Shown piece after piece: positions 1 through 10,352 of a stretch of 64,000 nucleotides of DNA. Made by a program: the position numbers and the translations under genes. The notes beneath the pieces were generated by a model. It worked only from the letters and a program-made list of their open reading frames with translations. It made no database searches and was not told where the DNA came from. The stretch spans positions 124,001 to 188,000 of the forward strand of contig OENT01000047.1 of NCBI GenBank assembly GCA_900239685.1, given 5' to 3'. The first letter of the stretch is position 1; every line of letters starts with the position of its first letter. This DNA comes from Rotaria macrura. Taxonomy: Eukaryota > Rotifera > Eurotatoria > Philodinida > Philodinidae.

Positions 1-1838
1 CTATAAATATGAAAGTTAAATTACACAAAAGCTTACTGGATCGACTAAATGTACGGAATCAGTTTTGTTCTTATAAGCTGGAATATACATGATAGTTGGC
101 CGCTTTTTATTTATGTTTTCATCAATCATAGTTCTAAAATTTAAGAATCGAAATACCAAATCAAAATCAATAGGAATGAACGATTGCTGACTTTGCTCAC
201 TAAAACGTTTGTATTGAAGATGTTAATATTGATCGATTTTTGTCATGATGTTCCTCTGAGATTAATTGCATGTCGAAAACAAAAATAGAAATCACTAGGA
301 ATGAAAGTTCACTGATTAGTTCTCGTGTATCGATAATTCAATACGAATAACATTAGATCAAGTGTCATGTAAGGTTCATGTCTTTATGAATATATGTTTT
401 TTCTGAGCAAAGTTTTTTTTAGCATAAGAAATAATGAGTGAACGATTCTGTGAACCGAAGAATTCATGATACTACTTAAAGTTTCGACGATATTCAGAAA
501 TGAAGAAATTTCTATTCTATGTTTACTGAAAGATCTTCTTAATGAAATACAACAGATTTGTGCTTCACTGAATATCTTGAGTGAAACAACAAGTATGTAA
601 CATGCTGAAGTAAAGTTCTAGAAAAGTGAATAATCTTGAATTGTATAACTTACAACTTCATCAAGTCACGTTACTAACGAATGAAGATGGCTCATAGCTA
701 TCGAAACGGAAATATTTTCCATTATGTTTTATTGACACAAAAAGCATTGTTCAGCTATGATTCATATGTGTATTTAATGCTTGATTGTGTATTGATAAAT
801 AAGCTTGAAATTCTACAGTTGACTTATCAGCCTTGTTTAAACAGCACATGACTTGAATATGAATGCTTCGCATGCAATCATTTAGTCAATAAAGAGCGTG
901 ACAACTTATAGTTATCGATAGAAACAAAGATACACACTGTTGTTTCTATTTAGCGAGCATAACTATTTCTAAAATATGAATCATAGTATTAACAAAGAGC
1001 AAACTGAACGTATTTATCTCTTACGTTGTATTTTGATTTTTTACCCAGTCTTTTTAAACGAACGATTCCATCCAAGATAGATATTAGATGACTATTAATT
1101 AGAATTCATTAATTAGTAAATTGCTCTCGTTCTATCATACGATACAAGAAAGCAATCTGCAAGCTAGTATAGGCTAGCAACTACATCGACCACCATAGGT
1201 ATCTAGCAAGATACTGGATTTTAAAACACTAGTTTTCGTTGTATATGTATTATCAAGGGACGAAAGAAATGTTTTATTTTTTTTTGACACAAAAAAATAC
1301 ATTTTGTATATTTGACAACGGCTTTGAACTCTTCATTTGCTTCTCAGAATATTGTTTCCGTTGTATATCGACGTACTTTTTCATGTGATGCATGAAAAGT
1401 TAATCAAGTGTTTTTTCTTCGGAATCTATTACATATGTAGAGAAAAAACTTGTGATAGACCATTGGTCACGTTAAAATTATCCCATACTGAATGTTCTGT
1501 ATTGGTTTTAAAATTTTGTTTGGATTCACAAGAATTTCACAATAGATTTCATTCAATGAAGTTTAATGTTCGGTTGTTTTTATTTACATCGCTAATAATT
1601 ACTTTTGTACAGATGACTTCCGTCGATCGAGTGTCATAGTTTCATGACTACATATATATATATATTAATTGAGAGACTTGAAATTAAAAAAAATAAGTTC
1701 TAGAAGAGTTGGTTATGGGTGAATTAAAAATCTTTTCATTGTCTTAAACCCACAAACAAAACGACTAGTTCTAGCCATTGATTTTCAATTCATTTCTTTT
1801 ATCTTTATCATAATATTCATTATTTGTTTATATCTTAG
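1..1838. other. Gene-poor leader; probably holds unresolved TPRA1 exon 1
   Basis: No exon in this stretch can be supported. The downstream TPRA1-like gene must have its initiator exon here or further upstream, because its first recognisable exon opens at an acceptor (tag ending 1838) in mid-codon. A 100-codon open frame at 1337-1639 was checked and has no useful similarity to the N-terminus of TPRA1. Confidence 0.5.
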
Positions 1839-4800
1839 AATTCGATATTTCGATGTACTAATTCTCATTCCGAATCTCATATTCCTTCTATTTCTTATAA
1901 TTAAATGGATTCAAACACGAACAAAATTAAATGGAAGCAAGCCACTCCTGCTAAGCGTTACTTGTCTACTTCTTATTGTAACATTAGCTAATATTTCACG
2001 ATGTGTATTCGTGATGATATTTCCAGATGATGTATTCAAAGCACAAGAAATTATTGTTAAAGTAATTAACATCGAAATATGGTTTTATTTTTCATTTTGA
2101 ATAAACTTCTTTTCAGATTCTTTGGTTATGCATTCGATTTACACTCCTTTGGACAGAATTGAGTGTTCTTCTATTCGGCATTTGTTTTGGTAATTTTGAA
2201 TCATAGGAAAAATGAAATTTCTCAAAGATGCTTTCGTTGTAAGGTCGCTCTAACTCAACTCGTCCATTGATAAAAACATTACAAGTATTAATTATTTCAT
2301 TTATTTTTGCAACAATATACATAACTGTACAGGTAAGATTGAGCATTCGTTTAATTAATTGAAATCAAAAATTCTTCTTCTTAACTATAGGCTGTATTAG
2401 AATTTCTCGGTGATACTCGTCCAATACAATTTGAAACAAGTAACTATCATCTTTATTCATATGGTGGCATGAAATTTTTGTTGATATCCAGTTCCATTTT
2501 TCTTACGGTAATTATACTTCTTTTGAAATTTAATTTTTCTAAATTTGATTATTTTGAATTAGATGTATATAATTATTTTCTTTTTACCATGTATATGCGG
2601 TCGCCATAAAAATTATTTACCAAGTAATAATCAAGTTCATAATTCAGTTTTTTTTTCTTTCGCGAACTACTATCTATTTATTTTATTTAGTTCGTCGATC
2701 TTTCTATTTTTACTGTCTTATTTTGGCATTTGTTAATATGATACAAATTATCGGCACTATATTAAATTTAACAGATACAACAATATATAGCATGTGGTAT
2801 GTTCATTTATTGATTTATCAATACAAAAGAGAATTGATTTTCAAAATCGATCGAACGTCATCAACTGTCAAATCATATGAAATTTTCATGAGATATTCTG
2901 AATGAAACGAGGCATTCCCTTGTGTCTTCATTAATATTGATAAACCATCGGTTTTTCTTTACCAATATTTCAATTTTTGATCAGGTTACATGAGCTAAGA
3001 AAATTTTTGTTTTCATATGATATATCGTACCATTTTCTTAATAGCGAATCTTGATATTGAAAAATCTATTGAGTTCACAAATCTTGTCTCATCTTGAGCC
3101 TGTTGTCTTAGTCTCGAATGAAAAAATGTGAATTTAAACACAACTAAGTCACTTGTTCAAACTACGAATCGAATCGATCTATACTTGAAAAGAAAAATAA
3201 AGTATACAGAATGAAAAAAAACTCATCACTTGAATAATTATCTATGTTTGACTCTTAGATGATGCCAATACGATATTAAAGAAGAAATTTTAATATAGAT
3301 TGTTCTCTATAGTTTTTATCAATGAAGAAAATGAAAGATGTGCGCTAATTTAGAATGGTGACAAACGAACGATACACAAGACATTGTCAATGCTTTTCTG
3401 TTCTCTTTAATTTTTTTAGATAATGTCTAAAAATACGTTGACTTTAGGATATTGCGCGAAGTACTATTATTCATTAAAGATTCAATACAGACGTTGGGCT
3501 ATGTGTAACAGTATTGTTTTTATTCAATGTTCTAAATCAGCAAGAAAGAATTTTTGCTGATTTACTATCCTTCAGTTTTATGAAAAATTAAGTTTTCTTT
3601 AACATACAAAATTTCGATAATAATCGAACGTCACCTACGTTAATCATTTTTCGCTGTTTTCACTAATTAATTACAAATACTCATCAGATATTTGTCGTCA
3701 TTGAGAACGTTCATCTTCTTTACCTCGTATGTTTTAATTACAAATTTCATCATTTTTACACATTTCTGACTGATTGTCATTTCAACGGAATACAAGCCGG
3801 TGAATTTCTATCCACCTTGAAATTTATTTATCATTATTATTTTATCCTGTGTCTTCTGCGATCACATCCTGTTACATCTTAAGTACCTAGGAAGGAAGTT
3901 ACGAAAAACTAAGGAAACTATAGGATACATTACTACTACTTCGATATTTCTCATGAACAGAAAGAACATGGCTAGTAATAAAAAGAACGGAACTTCGAAC
4001 AATTTACTAATGACATGTAGCGGAAATGTATTCTTACCACTTAAATCAATGAAATTTCCACGTAAATCACGTACTGTTTGTAATTTCCTTCTCGTTGCAC
4101 TTCATTTTGACTTCATAAAAAAGTCATGCGATAAGATTTAAATTTCAAGTAAGCATACAGATATTTATTTCAATAATCAAAACTACAAGTGCTGATATGA
4201 TTAATAAAATTTAAATAAATTGTTGTCTTAATAAGTGGGTATTACAATTTACATAGAACCAAAATGAATCACATGTATGTCATATAGAAACATATGAGAA
4301 AAAACGTTTGTTATCAATAATATTACCCTGCACAATATGCATACTGTAAAAATGATGAAACTGGATACATATATATATACATATAACTACTACAAATTTA
4401 ATTATCGCTCAAAAATCGATTGAGATTTTGAGAATACACACATACAGTATATACATATAGTTATATTAATACTACTATCAAATATGTGTACTTCTTTGGA
4501 AATCGACTCATTTGCATATTTGACATTGTAGTTTCAGCAGATTGTCCTCGATATTTATCCTTTCATTGTTATAAGTCGTCTCGTAGGAGAAGAAAATCTA
4601 GCATAAGCATTTCAATTGATCGAGAATTGTTTTCATGATTGAACCCTTTAATCAGAACATGTCTTCAATTTTATAGTATTTTTGATGGCACAACATTTAC
4701 ATTTTATATTTGTTTTGCTCCATTTGTCTATTATCAATTCCTCCGACGAGCTTTAAAGTAATGATTTTCTAATCTCTATTTGATCTTTCTATTTTTCTTA

Positions 4801-4994
4801 TTTTTCCTTTTGTTAGCTCGGATGTACTCATTCCTCGAATCATGTATGCCGATTCAACATTAAATAATGATGAAGATGATGATCTTATTGATCCTGGTTT
4901 TAATACATTCATTAACCATGCGACAGATGATGAGCTTGATGGTCAATTTGAAGATATAACATCTTCAACAAAAATAATTCAGCCCAATGCATAA
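1839..4994 (+). CDS. TPRA1: TPRA1-like seven-transmembrane protein (5' incomplete model)
   Basis: Eight exons join in phase: 1839-2061, 2117-2189, 2244-2332, 2391-2507, 2563-2623, 2691-2796, 4677-4757 and 4817-4994, giving 308 codons plus a partial first codon and a TAA stop. The protein aligns along its length with vertebrate TPRA1 (GPR175): RYFDVLILIPN near the start (human RYWDLLLLIPN), a YGG block before TM5, RRSFYFYCLILAFVN, DGTTFTFYICFAPFVYYQFLR, then an acidic cytoplasmic tail. Several strongly hydrophobic segments mark the membrane helices. TPRA1 is an orphan seven-TM protein of poorly defined function. Introns are short except the sixth, 1,880 bp. The N-terminal exon (about 40 residues in relatives) was not located, so the start is only the first supported exon. 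The gene converges on the minus-strand secreted peptide, 108 bp away. Confidence 0.85.
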
Positions 4995-5102
4995 CAAAAT
5001 TAAAACAAAAAGATTTATAAGGATCTAATATTGTTTTTTTCTTTCGAATATTTTTGAAATATAATTATTTGATCTTTTTTTTCTTAAATAAAGCGAAGAA
5101 AG

Positions 5103-5467
5103 TTACAATGGCGGTGCACAACAGAATTTACGAGCGCGAAATAACCATGCCGGAAGATGATTGTTTTCATTGAGATCTGTGAAAAACAAGAGAAAAAAGA
5201 ATAAAAATGAAAATTTTTCAAATAAATAATATGCTTTATATTCTTTCTTACCATTATCGTCACTATCCGTTGCAGCCTCATAAATGCCATGAGGAAAATG
5301 TTCAAGACGCTCTTGTAACTAAATCGAATTTTAATTAAATAGAAAGATCGTTTTAGTTTCTTTACAAGATTTACCCATTGATGATTGCTCGCTGCAGATG
5401 GATATGTATGAGCAATTGATAAGCAAACGACGAGAAAAATGAGAAAACGTACGAACCAGTTCAACAT
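5103..5467 (-). CDS. Small secreted peptide precursor (77 aa), three exons
   Basis: Three minus-strand exons (5375-5467, 5252-5318, 5103-5176) join in phase across two short GT-AG introns (56 and 75 bp) to a 77-residue protein. It starts MLNWFVRFLIFLVVCLSIAHT, a classical signal peptide with a likely cleavage around residue 20-25, followed by an acidic middle part and the C-terminal sequence LPAWLFRARKFCCAPPL. It has no further hydrophobic segment. The signal peptide, small size and compact C-terminus with a basic RAR..K patch and vicinal cysteines fit a secreted peptide, possibly a neuropeptide or hormone precursor; no family is recognised. The longest uninterrupted frame over this locus simply reads through both introns and starts 30 codons upstream, which is why the gene is easy to miss. 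Confidence 0.65.
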
Positions 5468-6014
5468 AATTACTTGAAAATTCCAAATCGGACTTAAGAT
5501 TGCGAAAATATGTCGATCAGTATGAGAGAAAAAGAAAATGAAAGCTAAACTTGTCACTAATGTCTTTCTCGAGAAAAAAAAAAGAAGTTTCTTTTTTTTT
5601 TATATTCTTTTTACATTAACCAATACATACCGGACATCAAAGCTGTAGGAGACTCTCGAGAAAATTGCTGTCAAACCATTTTCTAATGAGTTGCTAGAAA
5701 ACAATTTCTCTTTTGTCTCGATTACAATTGTAAAAATGAAGAGAAAATAAACTTATTGTTATGCTTACTTTGTTCCCTGAGTCTCAATTGATGATCGGAT
5801 TGAATCGGATGCGATCCGAACAATGACTCAACATCGAACCGAGAAAATAACAAACGACATATGGTAATTCGGAATAATAAAAGAATAAAAATAAACATTA
5901 TTTTTCTGAATACTCTACTCAGTGTAGTATATTTGTTTTTCCGGTGGTATACTCCATTGATTTAGTTCGTATCCCATAAGATATTGAGTTTTACTTTACA
6001 CCTTTGATAAATAT

Positions 6015-6532
6015 TTATTTTATTTTCTCTGGCGTCGATATAATAAAATTTAACAAAGGAGATTGGGATAAATTAAGGTTAAAACAAGTTGCACGAAAAT
6101 ATTTGGAAAAAGAAAAACTCGAATCTTCTTCATCGTCTATAATATCATTTAATACTGATTCAACTATTGTCGTTTGTATTTGTGATTTCTGATGAGGATG
6201 TGTATGTTGATGATTTGTTTCTGTTGAATATGCTAATTGAAAATATAGAAAGAAAAAGAAAAGATTCACGAAAGATGACTTAATTTTATCTAACCTTTTA
6301 ACTTATCGGAACAATCCTGTCGTCCACAAGCCGATAAAGCATCAACAAGGCAATTAAAAATTTTTCCATTATCAATCAAATATTCAAGTATTTGAATTGT
6401 ATTTTCACTAGTATGAGCATCTCTTAAACGTCTCGGTACATGTTGGCCAAGAACAAAATGTAAACGACGTCGATCGAAATCGGACAAGTCATCTACGATG
6501 GTTAAAAGTAGTTGTCGAAGTTTTATATCCAT
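6015..6532 (-). CDS. Death-effector-domain (DED) protein, 151 aa
   Basis: Exon 1 (6295-6532) and exon 2 (6015-6232) join in phase across a 62-bp intron with donor gttag. Residues 1-79 read as a DED: an LRQLLLTIVDDLSD helix 1, RRRLHFVLGQHVPRR (compare caspase-8/FADD helix 2 and loop), an ALEL-like helix ILEYLIDNGKI, and a final LVDALSACGRQDC with the RxD of the DED RxDL signature (R71, D73), although the following Leu is Cys. The remaining ~72 residues are polar (His-rich, then an acidic and Ser-rich stretch) and match no caspase, kinase or death domain. Family knowledge: DEDs assemble FADD/caspase-8 type filaments in apoptosis and NF-kB signalling. A DED with no effector domain suggests an adaptor or decoy (inference). 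An additional 5' exon cannot be excluded, but the ATG at 6532 starts exactly at the domain. Confidence 0.7.
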
Positions 6533-7205
6533 TTCGTAAGCTTTTCAGATGCCTAAATCAACTGAAACAAATGATCCGTGTAAGAGGACAAGTCGATAAG
6601 CTTATAGAAATTTTTTTTAAGTAGGAATTTTCGTCCTGAATAAAGAACAGGTAAGGAGTAAACAAAATTATTGGAAGGGGGCATCAATCTTTTTTTTCAA
6701 CGAATGTTTGAAGAAGGAAACGTGACAGCTATGGTAAAACTTAATCTTTTCTTCAGATACAAAACACCATTATTCGTTCTACATTCGTATAATTTTCTGC
6801 ATAGCATTAACATTTTAGTTTAAACTTCTCTTGAGATAAGCTTCATTTCCCTAAAGTAATGTTACCTTGAGTTGATCAATAAAATGATGGATTTTATGAT
6901 AAAATCACGTTCAGTAGTAAAGGATTGATGCAAGTGCGATAATATCAATACAATTCACAATTGCCGTTTATTATTAAAAAATCGATGTCAATTTATGAGA
7001 TATTTTCCATCGCATGAATCAATATCCCAGCATTACTCATTTAAAATACGAGGGCGAATTGACAGCTAAAATGACCCGCCTTCGTTTTTTGAAATGCGTA
7101 ACAGCACCGATTCATTATAATTTTTAGTAAAAGTCTTTCCTTTGTTAATAAGCAACTATTCAATTATGTGAACATCATTCACACAAAGGTCAAAGAATAT
7201 GCCAC
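6533..7205. other. Intergenic, nothing recognised
   Basis: No exon or repeat could be supported between the DED gene and the foldback element. The 5' flank of the DED gene must lie at its left end. Confidence 0.5.
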
Positions 7206-7211
7206 GTTAGA

Positions 7212-7544
7212 TAAAAATTTGGAAAAACGTGTTTAAACATTCAATCCAGAACCTCGATTGGGAGTCACTAACGCTCATTAACAAAGCGCAAGAAACGCGG
7301 TTTTTACGCAGAATTTTCATTTTAAGAGTGTGAAAGCGGATAAAAACTAATTCTGATGGTTTCAACGGATCGACTTTTAAGTTGTAGAATAATTTTCCGT
7401 TTTAACGCTCAGAACAAGAGTTTTCCCGCTCTGAACGTGAAAATTCTGCGAAAACCAGCGTTTCTTGCGATTTGTTTATGAGCTTTAGTGACTCCCAATC
7501 GAGGTTCCCGATTGAATGTTTAAGCACGTTTTTCCAAATGTTTG
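7212..7544. mobile_element. Foldback/MITE-like element, ~330 bp palindrome
   Basis: Two arms of about 125 bp are inverted copies of each other. Left arm 7212-7340 contains ggaaaaacgtgtttaaacat, tcgattgggagtcactaa, gcaagaaacg and cgcagaattttca. The right arm (7418-7544) has the same blocks reversed in the same order: tgaaaattctgcg, cgtttcttgc, ttagtgactcccaatcga, cacgtttttcc. Arms differ at scattered bases, so the insertion is not recent. There is no internal coding capacity. This is the structure of a non-autonomous inverted-repeat element; target-site duplications were not clear. Confidence 0.75.
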
Positions 7545-8059
7545 CCTGCTTGGTTACTATTAGTCAAAATAAGAATTCAAAATTCAATACTAATCAATTG
7601 CATTGAATATCAAAGAATCTAGATAAAATTGCCATTTTAAAAGTAGAAGAAATATGATTTATCAGATGTTTCTGGTGAGCAGCAGATATTTTGCATCATG
7701 AATAACAATATGATTTCTACTAATAGAATCAACTCCATATTGTTTTCATTTTGATTGAACAATGATGATCAATAACTGTAGTTAATACAAGATATTGATC
7801 TAAAGATTTATTATCGTATCTTGAATTGTTGTTACAATAAAAAGACAGATTGCCTTACTATGTTATTTTTTTTTTATTGTGTCGAACAGTTTCTTTTTAT
7901 TTTTATGGTGAAGCCACAGACGTACGATAACAAGAGAAAAACTGAAGACAAATACAACATAGACCGGTCGAATACAGGCAAAAACAGAAGAAAGAATAGT
8001 ACTGAATATGTATCGCATTGAATGATGCCATTCAAATGGACCTAAATATGAACATTTTC
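7545..8059. other. Intergenic, nothing recognised
   Basis: AT-rich sequence between the palindromic element and the 3' end of the reductase-like gene. A 66-codon open frame at 7821-8021 is low complexity and not convincing. Confidence 0.5.
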
Positions 8060-10352
8060 TTATGTATTCCCTGCACTAATAATTTTAAAGAACCGGACAA
8101 ATTTTGCCACAAAAAAATTTATGACAAAATACCAAAGATTTCTTGCTGTCGGTCGTTTCGATATGAATATTCTCCATAAAAGAACAAGAATAACTGTATT
8201 AAATGCCCAACGTATGTTTCTTAAATTATTTAAATGTTTTTGTGCACCATTTAAGCATTTCATGTCTTCGTTTAAAATATAACGTTTTGTACCAATTAAA
8301 TATGATTCAATATATGTTGGCCAATGTAGAGCACGTATATCGAAATTAAATTCATTGAAATTATTTGTTTCACCGACTGTTTGTCTTAAAGAATTTAAAT
8401 TATCATATGAACATTGAATTTCTCCGCGAATTATAAATGATTCAAGACCAAGAAGTATTCGATGTAAATTTTTATATAAATCAACAACATGTGCCTGTCG
8501 ACCTATTAAACGTAAGCCAATATCAGCTAGATAGGCTGGTATGAGATGTGAAAAGAATACATATGAATCATGTATTAAACTATGACTTGTTACTGATAAA
8601 TTTGGTCGACGAAATGCATGTTCATATGGTACACGTTTAGAATATTCAATAAAGTAATTACTCATTTCATGCCAATGAAATGGATTAAGACCACTTGATG
8701 TGCAATGGTAAATAGTTAGATTATGTTTTTTATCATCAATGCATTTCTCCCATGATGCCGCAATTAATAAATTAACAGGTATGTCAACTGGTACAATATC
8801 AAGTATATCGTGTGAATCACCTTTCATCGAACGTAAATAACCGCGACCAGCCGCAGCAAACAATTCACTTGGTCCATTCGATTTTTCTACCCATCCAGGA
8901 TAGGGTTCTTTCCATGCTGCACCTATGATCGAAACTCGTACGATTGAAATTGATGGTAAATTTTTTTGCTCTTGCGACAGAACCGTTTCAGCGAGCCAAT
9001 GTGAAAATGCAAATGCATTTGGCTTAGGACCAACTAATTTTGGTGTAGCTAATGCAATCATTTCTTTATCCATCCAATCGAGTGCATCAACTAATTTTTG
9101 TGGTTCGATTGGACATGGATAAACGCATTCATCGATAAACGGACAATCTAAATAGAATATATTTGTGTAGGATATAGATCTTTTTAATAGGCAAAAACAA
9201 GGAAGCAACAAGTTAGTCAATGGATAGATATATGATCACTGCATGCCAATTTTAGTTAATTGGATGCAGAAAATTTCGATTTCAATAGCATTGAAAGTAA
9301 ACTATTCCGATTGAAACGTGTCACATGTGCGAAAGCAATTCGACGAACTCTGAATTCTACGAAGTAAAACGAATTATTTTCTAGGAATGATAAGAATTCT
9401 AAATATTTTGTTCATTAAAATTCGATGACCCTACATGAGTCATACTATGAATCTCAAGTTCAAAGTACATTTTTTCAAAAAATTTGCACGGAAACGCATA
9501 ACAGTAAATATGATAGTCACAGCGATCTTCAACTTCATGGAATCGTTTTAGATGAAAAATGAAACATATCTATGTCAACGATGAACAAAAGCAAAGCAAA
9601 TTTTCTGAAACGTAATATTTAATTTATGAGTGTTGTTTGTATGAAAGCACATAGCTCATAAAAATTTACTTCATCAATAAAACAAATCGTCAACAATATC
9701 TAAGGAAAAAATATATTCAAAGTTTTGTTTATTTTAATGCTATTTATGGACTCTTCTAAGAATTTTTCTTTTCTTTTTTTATTGATCTTGGCAGGAAAAG
9801 AAAAGAAAAATGTTTACCTATGTTAGCATAAATTGATGATAAGTAAACGATTGATTTTAATTGTGTACATGTTTTCAAGAAGGTTAAAATACTTTTTAAA
9901 TCCATAACATTTGTTTGAATCATATCTTTCAGATTTTGTTCTTCAAAATCAACGGAGTTATTGGCAATATAAAAACATAAATCAATTGTATCTTGTAAAT
10001 TTTTCCATGATATTAATTCGGCTTGTTTTTGTTCATTGGAATCTAATTCATTATTTGTTGTTGTTGTTGAATTTAATATATTTATATCGAATGGAATAAT
10101 TTTTTCTTGAAATTTCGCATTAATAGGTCTTACACGATCGAATAATTTTGTCGTATAGATTTCAGCAAATGTATCCACGGGTAACAGCTGATGAGTTATT
10201 GATTGTTTTGTTGAATGTATGGGACAATAGATTCTTTCAATAGTTGGACATGAACGTAATAATTTTTCAAGTAAAACTTTTCCCGGAAATGTTGTTGAAC
10301 CAAAAACTATGATATTTTTGCCTTCATAGAAATCGGGAATGTTCGATGACAT
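8060..10352 (-). CDS. Fatty acyl-CoA reductase homologue, probable pseudoenzyme
   Basis: Two exons (9818-10352 and 8060-9147) join in phase across a 670-bp intron to a 540-residue protein, close to the ~515 of animal FAR1. Similarity to FAR1 runs end to end: KVLLEKLLRSCP, LFDR, LSSIYAN, DALDWMDKEM, TPKLVG, GAAWKEPYPGW, NPFHWHEM, AFRRPN, LHWPTYIESYLIGTKRY, LRNIRWAFN, then a hydrophobic C-terminal anchor. FAR enzymes reduce acyl-CoA to fatty alcohol with NADPH on peroxisome or ER membranes. Here the conserved catalytic YxxxK (YIYTK in human FAR1) is FAFSH, with Phe224 and His228 replacing Tyr and Lys, and the NADPH loop GxxGxxG is GSTTFPG with the central Gly replaced. The frame is otherwise fully open and structurally conserved, so an expressed non-catalytic protein is more likely than a pseudogene (inference). 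Confidence 0.88.

Noticed and set aside
1337..1639. 100-codon plus-strand frame as possible TPRA1 exon 1
   Set aside because: It ends in a stop before any donor of the phase needed by the 1839 exon and does not resemble the family's N-terminus.
3860..4110. Open frame on the minus strand with hydrophobic segment (VPFFLLLAMFFLF) inside the large TPRA1 intron, with a plus-strand frame opposite
   Set aside because: No initiator in frame, a stop shortly upstream and no clear splice partner; chance reading in AT-rich DNA cannot be excluded.
5084..5557. 157-codon minus-strand open frame
   Set aside because: It reads through two introns of the 77-residue peptide gene; the real start is the internal ATG at 5467, where the signal peptide begins.
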